Shown: piece by piece, positions 8,752 through 16,412 of the stretch
How the letters are laid out: each line of letters begins with the position of its first letter
How positions within the stretch are numbered: position 1 is the first letter of the stretch
From: Agarivorans gilvus
Lineage (GTDB): Bacteria; Pseudomonadota; Gammaproteobacteria; Enterobacterales; Celerinatantimonadaceae
DNA: 64,000 nucleotides
Assembly (NCBI RefSeq): GCF_001420915.1
Contig: NZ_CP013021.1
Coordinates: 1,636,501 to 1,700,500 of the forward strand
Direction of reading: 5' to 3'
Notes under the pieces: generated by a model
Seen by the model: only the letters and a program-made list of their open reading frames with translations
Database searches by the model: none
Told to the model about the DNA's origin: nothing
Program-made: the position numbers and the translations under genes

Positions 8752-11700
8752 TACCAACGATTATCAAATGGTCGGTCAGCAACCGCGTAATGGTGCTGCT
8801 GACCACCCTAGCGCTGGTGATTTACGGGGCTTTTACCATAAAAAATACCCCGGTAGATGCCATCCCCGACTTATCTGACGTACAGGTGATCATTAAAACC
8901 AGCTATCCCGGACAAGCGCCGCAAGTAGTTGAAGACCAAGTCACCTATCCGCTCACCACGGCGATGTTGTCGGTGCCAAAGGCTAAAACCGTAAGGGGCT
9001 ATTCGTTCTTTGGTGACTCCTACGTCTACATTATTTTTGAAGACGGTACCGACATGTATTGGGCGCGCTCACGGGTGCTTGAATACTTGTCGCAAGTGAC
9101 GCCTAACCTGCCAGATAACGCCAAACCAGCCCTAGGACCAGACGCCACCGGTGTAGGCTGGATCTTTTCCTACGCCCTCACCGACCGCAGTGGTGGGCAT
9201 GACTTAAGCCAACTACGTAGCCTGCAAGACTGGTTCTTAAAATACGAACTACAAACCGTGCCCGGCGTTTCGGAAGTGGCTTCCGTCGGCGGCATGGTAA
9301 AACAATACCAAGTAAAAATTGACCCCGATAAACTGCGCACCTATCAGCTACCGCTGTCGGCGATCACCCAAAGTATTAAACAGGGTAATCAGGAAGCTGG
9401 GGCCAGCGTTATTGAAATGGGTGAAGCCGAATACATGGTAAGAACCAGCGGTTATCTGTCCAGTATTGAAGACTTGGAAAAGCTACCGCTAAAACTCAAT
9501 CCCAATGGCACCCCTTTGCTGTTAGGTGAAGTTGCCCAGATAGAACTCGGCCCGCAAATGCGCCGAGGCATAAGTGAACTGGATGGCGAAGGCGAAGTGG
9601 CCGGTGGCGTGGTAGTGATGCGCTACGGTGAAAATGCCCGCGAAGTGATAGCCATGGTGAAACAAAAGCTTGAGAGCTTACAGCGCTCGTTGCCAGAAGG
9701 CGTAGAGATAGTCACCACCTACGATCGCTCTGGCCTTATCGACAGCGCGGTAGACAACCTTCAAGATAAATTGCTAGAAGAATTTATTGTAGTGGTTCTG
9801 GTGTGTGCGGCATTTTTATTCCATATTCGCAGTTCGCTAGTGGTATTACTGAGCCTACCAGTAGGTATCATCATTGCTTTTATCATCATGCGCTGGCAAG
9901 GCATTAACGCCAACATCATGTCGCTGGGTGGCATTGCCATCGCTATTGGCGCCATGGTTGATGGTGCCATTGTGATGATAGAAAATGTGCATAAACACAT
10001 GGAACGCACGCCCTTAAACAACAGTAACCGCTGGCAGGTAATTAGCAAGGCGTCTGCTGAAGTCGGCCCAGCCCTGTTCTTCTCACTGTTAATCATCACC
10101 TTTAGCTTTGTGCCGGTATTTGCCCTGCAAGGCCAAGAAGGCAAAATGTTCTCGCCCTTGGCCTTTACCAAAACCTATGCCATGGCGGCCTCGGCTGGCT
10201 TAGCGATTACCTTAGTGCCGGTGCTAATGGGCTACTTTATTCGCGGTAAGGTCATCGCTGAGCATAAAAACCCCTTAAATCGCTTATTGATTGCCATCTA
10301 CAAACCGATATTGAGACTTAGCCTAAAAGCCCCTGTAGTGGTGCTATTGGCTGCCGTGGCCTTAATTGGTGTGGGTATTTACCCGGTTAACAAAATCGGC
10401 AGCGAGTTTATTCCGCCCTTGGATGAAGGTGATTTGATGTACATGCCCACCACCTACCCGGGCATCAGCATCGGTAAGGCTCGCGAGTTGCTACAACAAA
10501 CCAATAAGCTGATCAAAACCGTACCCGAGGTGGAGCGAGTCTGGGGCAAAGTAGGACGCGCCGATAGCGCCACCGATCCTGCGCCACTCACCATGATCGA
10601 AACCTTCATCACCTTGAAAGACAAATCTCAATGGCGTGAAGGCTTAAGTAGCGAAGATCTGCGCCAAGAACTAGACAGTTTGATTCAGTTCCCCGGGCTC
10701 ACCAATGCCTGGGTAATGCCGATTAAAACCCGCATCGACATGCTCGCCACCGGGATTAAAACCCCCATCGGCATAAAAATCGCAGGTGAAGATCTGTCGG
10801 TAATCGAAGACATTGGTAAGCAAATCGAAGTCATCTTACAAGACGTTCCCGGCACGGCTTCAGCCTATGCTGAACGGGTAGCTGGCGGGCGCTATGTGAA
10901 GGTGGATATTGATCGGCTACGCGCTGCGCGTTACGGCCTCAACATTGCCGATGTACAAGCAGTGGTGTCTACCGCTGTAGGCGGAATGAATGTAAGCCAA
11001 ACCATTGAAGGCCTAGAGCGCTATCCGGTGAATGTGCGTTACCCGCAGCGCTATCGCGACAGCGTCGAACAAATGAAGCTGTTGCCACTGGTCTCTGCTA
11101 ACGGCATGCGACTCAGCCTCAGTGACGTGGCCGATGTCTATGTGGAAGATGGCCCGCCAATGATTAAAACCGAAAATGCCCGCCCCAACGGCTGGATTTT
11201 TGTCGACATCGATGGCCGCGACTTGGGCTCTTACGTGCAGGAAGCGCAACAAACAGTGGCCGAACAACTGCAATTGCCCGCCGGCTATTCAGTGGCTTGG
11301 TCAGGCCAGTATGAATACATGGAGCGCGCCGCCGCTACCTTAAAAATTGTGATTCCAGCTACCTTGGCGATCATCGTGTTGCTGTTGTACATGGCCTTTC
11401 GCCGGGTTGGCGAGGTGCTGATTATTCTCGCCACTTTACCACTGGCGATGATTGGCGGGATTTGGTTGATGTACCTGCTAAACTACAATTTTTCTATTGC
11501 GGTAGGCGTCGGCTTTATCGCCCTAGCCGGGGTGGCGGTTGAAATTGGTGTAATTATGCTGGTCTACCTCAATCAAGCCCTAGTGAGCACCTTGGAGCAA
11601 CACGCGCGTATCAGCCAACAGCAATTACGCGAAGCGATTATCGACGGCGCAGGTTTGCGAGTTCGCCCAGTGATGATGACGGTGGCCACGGTGATCATTG

Positions 11701-11870
11701 GTTTAGTACCAATTATGCTAGGCGGCGGAACCGGCTCGGAAGTAATGCAACGGATTGCCGCGCCAATGATTGGCGGCATGGCTTCGGCTTTAGTGCTCAC
11801 TCTGGTGGTGTTACCCGCCGTTTATTACCTATGGAAACGCATTAGCTTACGTAAAGTGATCATCGACTAA
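8748..11870 (+). CDS. cusA: heavy-metal efflux RND pump, CusA type (Cu/Ag)
   Basis: This 1040-residue HME-RND transporter has twelve membrane segments and two large periplasmic loops. Family features include NTPVDAIPDLSDVQVII after the first helix and GAMVDGAIVMIENVHKH in helix 4. The three methionines that bind Cu(I) or Ag(I) in E. coli CusA (M573, M623, M672) are all present with identical spacing: M566 in MYMPTT, M616 in PLTMIET and M665 in RIDMLATGIK. This places the pump with copper/silver rather than zinc/cobalt exporters. It overlaps the adaptor gene by four bases and is 59 bases before the cytochrome b562-like gene. Confidence 0.96.
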   Translation: MIPTIIKWSVSNRVMVLLTTLALVIYGAFTIKNTPVDAIPDLSDVQVIIKTSYPGQAPQVVEDQVTYPLTTAMLSVPKAKTVRGYSFFGDSYVYIIFEDGTDMYWARSRVLEYLSQVTPNLPDNAKPALGPDATGVGWIFSYALTDRSGGHDLSQLRSLQDWFLKYELQTVPGVSEVASVGGMVKQYQVKIDPDKLRTYQLPLSAITQSIKQGNQEAGASVIEMGEAEYMVRTSGYLSSIEDLEKLPLKLNPNGTPLLLGEVAQIELGPQMRRGISELDGEGEVAGGVVVMRYGENAREVIAMVKQKLESLQRSLPEGVEIVTTYDRSGLIDSAVDNLQDKLLEEFIVVVLVCAAFLFHIRSSLVVLLSLPVGIIIAFIIMRWQGINANIMSLGGIAIAIGAMVDGAIVMIENVHKHMERTPLNNSNRWQVISKASAEVGPALFFSLLIITFSFVPVFALQGQEGKMFSPLAFTKTYAMAASAGLAITLVPVLMGYFIRGKVIAEHKNPLNRLLIAIYKPILRLSLKAPVVVLLAAVALIGVGIYPVNKIGSEFIPPLDEGDLMYMPTTYPGISIGKARELLQQTNKLIKTVPEVERVWGKVGRADSATDPAPLTMIETFITLKDKSQWREGLSSEDLRQELDSLIQFPGLTNAWVMPIKTRIDMLATGIKTPIGIKIAGEDLSVIEDIGKQIEVILQDVPGTASAYAERVAGGRYVKVDIDRLRAARYGLNIADVQAVVSTAVGGMNVSQTIEGLERYPVNVRYPQRYRDSVEQMKLLPLVSANGMRLSLSDVADVYVEDGPPMIKTENARPNGWIFVDIDGRDLGSYVQEAQQTVAEQLQLPAGYSVAWSGQYEYMERAAATLKIVIPATLAIIVLLLYMAFRRVGEVLIILATLPLAMIGGIWLMYLLNYNFSIAVGVGFIALAGVAVEIGVIMLVYLNQALVSTLEQHARISQQQLREAIIDGAGLRVRPVMMTVATVIIGLVPIMLGGGTGSEVMQRIAAPMIGGMASALVLTLVVLPAVYYLWKRISLRKVIID

Positions 11871-11929
11871 ACTACTTACTATCAACCCGTTGGGCATCAC
11901 TAAGCGATGCCCAGCCTAAGGAGAACAAC

Positions 11930-12574
11930 ATGAAACTACGTCTACTACCACTCTTACTACCTTTGAGCCTAGCTTTTGCCTTGCCTGTACAGGCACATTC
12001 AGAGCATTGCCAAGACAGCAAGTTAGGCGGTCTAATGAAAGACATGAAGCAAGATCTAAAGGGTTATGTGGCCGCAGTAAAAGCCGACGATAATGCCACT
12101 ATGCAACAGCAGGTGGACAAGCTGCTAAATTTAGCCGAGCAGGCCAAGCAAGAAGTGCCCATGAAGCTACAACAGCAAGGCCACCCGATGATGGACCAAG
12201 ACATGGCGAACATGGATCATAGTCAAATGGACATGAGTGAAGAGATGCATAACAACATGGCAGGCATGGATCACAGTCAGATGGGCAACATGGAAGACAT
12301 GGACCATAGCCAAATGGACATGAGTGAACACCTGAATGCTAACATGGCCGAGATGGCCGGCATGGATCATAGCCAGATGCCCAATATGGAAGGCATGGAC
12401 CATCAAACCCATATGCAACACATGGCCTACCTAGAAAGCATAGAGCAACTAGAAGGCTACTTCCAACAACTCAAGCAGGCGAAAGATAAGCAAGCGATAA
12501 AACTCGCCTTACAAAATATTAAAAAGCACACTAAAGACAGCCACCAACGTTTTCGTTTAGATTGCGACGACTAA
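11930..12574 (+). CDS. cytochrome b562-like periplasmic protein with Met/His-rich insertion
   Basis: The 214-residue product has a signal peptide ending VQA (about residue 22). The sequence either side of a central insert fits cytochrome b562. LMKDMKQDLKGY aligns with its first helix, placing M36 at the heme-ligand Met7. QEVPMKLQ matches the helix 2 end. The last helix ends TKDSHQRFR, placing H205 at heme-ligand His102. Between helices 2 and 3 (about 83-166) lies an insertion of repeated MDHSQM and NMDHSQMDMSE motifs. The protein therefore probably binds heme b and several copper ions. It follows the CusA gene and precedes a cytochrome b561 gene, suggesting electron transfer at the periplasmic face. 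The function is inferred; no such fusion is known to me. Confidence 0.75.
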   Translation: MKLRLLPLLLPLSLAFALPVQAHSEHCQDSKLGGLMKDMKQDLKGYVAAVKADDNATMQQQVDKLLNLAEQAKQEVPMKLQQQGHPMMDQDMANMDHSQMDMSEEMHNNMAGMDHSQMGNMEDMDHSQMDMSEHLNANMAEMAGMDHSQMPNMEGMDHQTHMQHMAYLESIEQLEGYFQQLKQAKDKQAIKLALQNIKKHTKDSHQRFRLDCDD

Positions 12575-12598
12575 ACTCTTAACTAGCAAGGAGCAGCC

Positions 12599-13267
12599 AT
12601 GAATAACAGCCAAAAACGAAAGATATGGGATGGTTTTGTGCGCTTCTATCATTGGCTGCAAGTATTATTGCTAGGTGGTTTATGGTGGAGTGCAGAACAA
12701 GCCCGAATCGAGCTGCACATGGCCATGGGCCTGTGTCTGTTAAGCTTAATTCTCGCCAGAATTGTCTGGGGCTTTATTGGTAGCAGCAACGCCCAATTCC
12801 GCCATTTTATTGCTCACCCCAAACAAGCGTGGCGAGAATTTAAACTCGAACTCAAGGGCAAGCCTGCGGCTACTGCTGGGCACAGTGCCTTGGGTGCCTA
12901 TATGGTAATTGCGCTAATATCAGTGCTGCTATTACAGCTTGGCTCTGGCTTGTTTATTAGTGATAACCTGTTTAGTGAGGGGCCGCTCTATCACACCGTT
13001 AGTGAGCAAACCAGTTTGTGGCTAAAAGACTTACATCATAGTAACTTTAATCTACTACTGGGCCTAGTTGCCCTGCATGTAGCTGCCATTGGCTGGTTTA
13101 CCCTTAAAAAACGCCAGCTGGTCAGAGCCATGCTAAGCGGCTATCGCCACAGCCCACATAGCCCCGCCAAGCTGCGCAACGGCTTTATTGGTTTTGTGGT
13201 ATTTATGCTGATGTTAGGCACCATGACTCAGTTGTTCGGCGACTATTTTGTACTGGATGGTTTATAG
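12599..13267 (+). CDS. cytochrome b561-family membrane protein
   Basis: The 222-residue protein has four main hydrophobic segments plus a C-terminal one. It carries the histidines expected for a di-heme b561: RFYHWLQ, ELHMAMG, HSALGAY and VALHVAAIGW. The family passes electrons between the quinone pool and periplasmic partners. An AAGGAG site precedes the ATG. Only 24 bases separate it from the b562-like gene, so the two probably form a redox pair: membrane b561 as quinol-linked donor or acceptor and the copper-binding b562 as soluble partner. It ends the copper operon. Confidence 0.88.
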   Translation: MNNSQKRKIWDGFVRFYHWLQVLLLGGLWWSAEQARIELHMAMGLCLLSLILARIVWGFIGSSNAQFRHFIAHPKQAWREFKLELKGKPAATAGHSALGAYMVIALISVLLLQLGSGLFISDNLFSEGPLYHTVSEQTSLWLKDLHHSNFNLLLGLVALHVAAIGWFTLKKRQLVRAMLSGYRHSPHSPAKLRNGFIGFVVFMLMLGTMTQLFGDYFVLDGL

Positions 13268-13279
13268 CATTTACTAGGC

Positions 13280-13309
13280 GCTAGGCCGCCACAATAAGGT
13301 GGCCTAAGC
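13280..13309. terminator. imperfect bidirectional terminator
   Basis: An inverted repeat with one bulge and one mismatch around the loop AATAA lies between the convergent b561 gene and the broken dioxygenase gene. There is no long T-run, so confidence is low. Confidence 0.35.
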
Positions 13310-13323
13310 CGCAAACCGTCGTT

Positions 13324-13676
13324 TTAGTCGAGAAATGCGTCCATATTTAGCTCAACCGGATCACCCAACCAATAAGCGTAGTTGGTGTGATCATCAATAG
13401 CGTTGCCCGATAAGGCATGCACCAATACATTTAACTCCCCACGTTGCTCATCTAACCACGGAATAAAAGCGTCAAAGGCTTTGTGGTTGAAGATGATCTG
13501 GCAACTCCACTGAGTATGGGGGCCTACACATTTTTCATGTACCCGCCCACCTTTAAACCAAACTTCTCGCCGGCTTGATGACACAGCTCGCTAGCAAAGG
13601 CCAAGCTGTCTTGATCAAAATAAACATGGGCATGGTAGGCCTGATGCCGATTAATCGGTCTATTTATCATTTCCAT
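13324..13676 (-). pseudogene. DOPA 4,5-dioxygenase family protein, frameshifted
   Basis: Two overlapping frames together give a complete protein of about 117 residues of the DOPA 4,5-dioxygenase family. The first frame starts at 13676 and contains HQAYHAHVYFD. The second contains RVHEKCVGPHTQWSC, the iron-site motif, and VHALSGNAIDDHTNYAYWLG. The frames join at the bases ACCCGCCCACC (13541-13551, plus strand), where one extra C would restore KVGRVHEK. Every expected motif is intact on either side, so this is either a very recent mutation or a homopolymer sequencing error. If intact, the enzyme would cleave extradiol-type catecholic substrates. It is a single gene. Confidence 0.8.
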
Positions 13677-13801
13677 TAGTTACCTTATACGATGAAGATG
13701 GGCCTAAGCACACTGCCAGCATCAGCAGCGCTATGCAATCACAACTTACACTGCACCCAAGACATGAGCATGGCCTATAGCCAAGTGTTTAAAGGCTACT
13801 T

Positions 13802-14671
13802 TTAAAGCCACTGCTTTATCTTGGCCGTCACCATCTGAATGCGTTTAGGTAAAGCACGATAGCGTTTAAGGCACAGGAATAACTCCTCGTTCACTGGCTT
13901 AGCTAGCGAGTGAGCACTTACCTTATCGCTATTACCAAAGGCTTCTACCGCATAGGCAGGCAATACCGTAAAACCTAAACCTAGGCTTACCGGCTGCATA
14001 ATTAGGCCGATTTGATTAGAAAAGCCCTTGCGAGGAAAGTCGCTAGCATGCTGAAACTCAGCGTAATTTGCCCCCAATAATAAACCGGCATGATGCGCAC
14101 CATCGGGGTGGTCGATAAAGCCCAAGTCCATCAGCTGTTGCCAAGTAGGCTTACCCAGCTTAGCAGGGGTGACTAACAATAAGGCCTCGGTGGCGATGCT
14201 CTCACTCTTTACCTCTGCCATTGATGAGCGCGCGCTAATTAAGCCGATGTCGGCTTCCCCCTTAGCGATGGCTTTTTCTATTTCGGCATTGGGCGCAAAA
14301 CGATACTCAATCACCAGCTTGGGATGGGCTTGTTGCAAGGCCAATAGTTGCGGGTAAAGCTTAAGCCCTACGCTGCCCGGTGAACACACCCGCACCACAC
14401 CCTCGTCTTCGGGGTCGTCCGCCAAGCTTTGTTCTAAATGCGCCAAGCTAAGTAATACCTCGCGCGCCTCGTCATAAAAACGCTGACCCGCTTCGGAGAG
14501 GGTAAACTGCTTACCTTGGCGCACAATTAGCGGTGTGCCCAATTGCTCTTCTAACTTACGTAGCTGCTGGCTTACCCCCGATTGGGTCATATGCAGGCGC
14601 TCGGCGGTGCGGGTGAAGTGGCCCACCTCCACCAAGGTACAAAAGGTGTTCAGCCAAGTGGTATTTATCAT
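13802..14671 (-). CDS. LysR-family transcriptional regulator
   Basis: The 289-residue protein has an N-terminal winged helix-turn-helix (FTRTAERLHMTQSGVSQQLRKLEEQLG, in two stretches from about residue 18). A LysR substrate-binding domain follows (VVRVCSPGSVGLKLYPQLLAL, then the PRKGFSNQIGLIMQPVSLGLG lobe). It is divergent from the VOC-family gene at 14764 with 92 bases between the two start codons, the usual arrangement for a LysR regulator and its target. The effector is unknown. Confidence 0.9.
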   Translation of the reverse strand: MINTTWLNTFCTLVEVGHFTRTAERLHMTQSGVSQQLRKLEEQLGTPLIVRQGKQFTLSEAGQRFYDEAREVLLSLAHLEQSLADDPEDEGVVRVCSPGSVGLKLYPQLLALQQAHPKLVIEYRFAPNAEIEKAIAKGEADIGLISARSSMAEVKSESIATEALLLVTPAKLGKPTWQQLMDLGFIDHPDGAHHAGLLLGANYAEFQHASDFPRKGFSNQIGLIMQPVSLGLGFTVLPAYAVEAFGNSDKVSAHSLAKPVNEELFLCLKRYRALPKRIQMVTAKIKQWL

Positions 14672-14763
14672 TAGAAAACGTACTCATAAAAATCACTAAT
14701 GATAATTTAAAGTTATTAACCGCTATTTGTAAACTGCCCCTATCAACTATTGAGGAGCAAGTT

Positions 14764-15264
14764 ATGCAAAGCACATTTCCAAGAACCTTTTCCCACATCG
14801 GGATTTCGGTACCAGACCTAGACAAAGCCGTAGAATTTTATACCCAAGTACTATGTTGGTATTTAATTATGCAACCCACAGAAATTACAGAAGACGACAG
14901 TGCCATTGGCGAAATGTGTACTGATGTATTTGGCAGCGGCTGGGAGCGTTTTTCTATCGCCCACCTTTCCACCGGCGACCGCATTGGTGTAGAGCTGTTC
15001 CAGTTTAAAAATCAAAGCAATCCAGAGAACAACTTTGAATACTGGAAAACCGGGGTATTTCACTTTAGCGTGCAAGATCCCAACCTAGAAGAATTGGTAG
15101 AACGCATCATTGCCGCGGGCGGTAAAAAACGCATGCAAGAGCCACGTTACTACTACCCCGGAGAGAAGCCCTACCGCATGATTTACATGGAAGACCCTTT
15201 TGGCAACATTCTAGAGATTTACAGCCACAGCTACGAGCTAACCTACAGCGAAGGCGCTTATTAA
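14764..15264 (+). CDS. VOC-superfamily (glyoxalase/dioxygenase-like) protein
   Basis: The 166-residue protein has the paired beta-alpha-beta-beta-beta modules of the vicinal oxygen chelate fold. FSHIGISVPDLDKAVEFYTQ opens the first, with His as probable metal ligand. GVFHFSVQDPNLEELVERI opens the second, and YMEDPFGNILEIYSHSYE carries the terminal Glu ligand. TTGAGGAGCAAGTT precedes the ATG. It is divergent from a LysR regulator and probably controlled by it. The reaction (lyase, dioxygenase or isomerase) cannot be deduced. The 3' third of the gene and its terminator are copied at 16121-16353. Confidence 0.85.
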   Translation: MQSTFPRTFSHIGISVPDLDKAVEFYTQVLCWYLIMQPTEITEDDSAIGEMCTDVFGSGWERFSIAHLSTGDRIGVELFQFKNQSNPENNFEYWKTGVFHFSVQDPNLEELVERIIAAGGKKRMQEPRYYYPGEKPYRMIYMEDPFGNILEIYSHSYELTYSEGAY

Positions 15265-15274
15265 GCCATAAAAA

Positions 15275-15304
15275 AGCGAGCACAGCGTAGAATTGGTGCT
15301 CGCT
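15275..15304. terminator. terminator between VOC gene and lysE remnant
   Basis: The 9-bp stem AGCGAGCAC/GTGCTCGCT has a 12-base loop. Reading on the minus strand it is followed directly by TTTTTT, so it best serves the lysE gene. It may also act on the VOC gene. A copy lies at 16324-16353. Confidence 0.7.
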
Positions 15305-15344
15305 TACAGTTAAGCGCTAGTTTAGTAGTGAGTTTATAAGCCTG

Positions 15345-15961
15345 TTATAGCCGCTCACTAAATGCCAGCTTTAGCCCAAGACCAGCGAAACTTGCAGAAA
15401 ATAGCTTTTGTATTGCTACGGTTGCCCTTTTGGAGTTAACGATGAATTGACTAAAACTCCCCGATAAAAAGCCATATAGAACAAAAACAACCAGCGTCAT
15501 AAGCATGAATACTCCCCCCAAAATAAACATATGATAAAGCGCATGTTCTGTGTTTGATGGTATGAATTGCGGTAGAAATGCTAGAAAAAATATTGAAAGC
15601 TTTGGATTTAAGATATTTAGTAAAAAGCCCTTGATCGCAATGCTAGTGTACCTAGTGCCTTTAGCCTGTTTATTTACCGAAAGTGGCGACGATGACCGCC
15701 ACATTTGCCATGCTAGATAAAGCAGATAAGCTGCCCCCAAATATTTAACAACCTGAAAGGCCAATGCGCTAGTATGAAATAACGCAGCCAAGCCCAACGA
15801 GCTGGCAAGCAAGGCTGGAATAATGCCTAGCGTACAGCCCAGAGCAGCAATAAAGCTGGCTCGTTTGCCAATAAATAACCCGTAGCTACAGTGTATAAAA
15901 CGCCAGTACCGGGAATAACAACAACCACGAGTGATGTGATTAAAAACTCGAGTGAAATCAT
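15345..15961 (-). pseudogene. LysE/RhtB-family amino acid exporter, frameshifted
   Basis: The N-terminal frame from ATG 15961 reads MISLEFLITSLVVVVIPGTG, the family's opening helix and PG motif, then VLYTVATGY before leaving frame. The remaining 170 or so residues continue in another frame from GKRASFIAALGCTLGIIPAL to KLAFSERL. The two join near 15871-15879, where TTATTTATT would need one more T to read TGLFIGKR. Apart from that base the protein would be a normal-length exporter of about 205 residues with six membrane segments. As with the gene at 13324-13676, either a fresh mutation or a homopolymer error explains it. It sits between the VOC gene and its partial copy. Confidence 0.8.
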
Positions 15962-16120
15962 TTGAAGGTTCCTTTTCTTTTAGAGCTATAACATCGTGTT
16001 ATGCAACCAACAAGGCGGCCACCGCATCGAAACCATTGTGCAGTAAATTCTATAGCTAGTTTAAACCCAATATGGCAAGCCTTGCTACTCAGCCAGTAAT
16101 ACTAAAAATCGCGGTTTTAT

Positions 16121-16317
16121 ACTTTAGCGTGCAAGACCCCAATCTAGAAGAATTGGTAGAACGCATCGTTGCCGCGGGCGGTAAAAAACGCATGCAAGAG
16201 CCACGTTACTACTACCCCGGAGAGAAGCCCTACCGCATGATTTACATGGAAGACCCATTCTAGAATTTCACAGCCACAGCTACGAGCTGACCTACAGCGA
16301 AGGCGCTTATTAGGCAA
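16121..16317 (+). pseudogene. partial duplicate of the VOC gene 3' end
   Basis: These bases repeat the end of the VOC gene (15061-15264) almost exactly, from YFSVQDPNLEELVERIVAAG to the SEGAY stop. About eleven bases covering the FGNI codons are lost, so the frame is broken after YMEDPF. There is no 5' part. The duplication also carries the terminator hairpin that follows the gene. It lies about 1.06 kb downstream of the original in the same orientation. Confidence 0.9.
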
Positions 16318-16323
16318 CAAAAA

Positions 16324-16353
16324 AGCGAGCACAGCGTAGAGTTGGTGCTCGCT
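16324..16353 (-). terminator. duplicated terminator hairpin
   Basis: This copy of the hairpin at 15275-15304 has a 9-bp stem. The minus strand runs into TTTTTT. In this position it can terminate the GHKL-ATPase gene transcribed toward it. Confidence 0.7.
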
Positions 16354-16412
16354 GGGTTGCGACTGATGAGCTAATTTAGCGAACGAGGGATACTAAAGCC
16401 GATAACGAGCTA

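Noticed and set aside
12167..12421. Antisense His/Val-rich open frame
   Set aside because: Shadow of the Met/His insertion in the b562-like gene.
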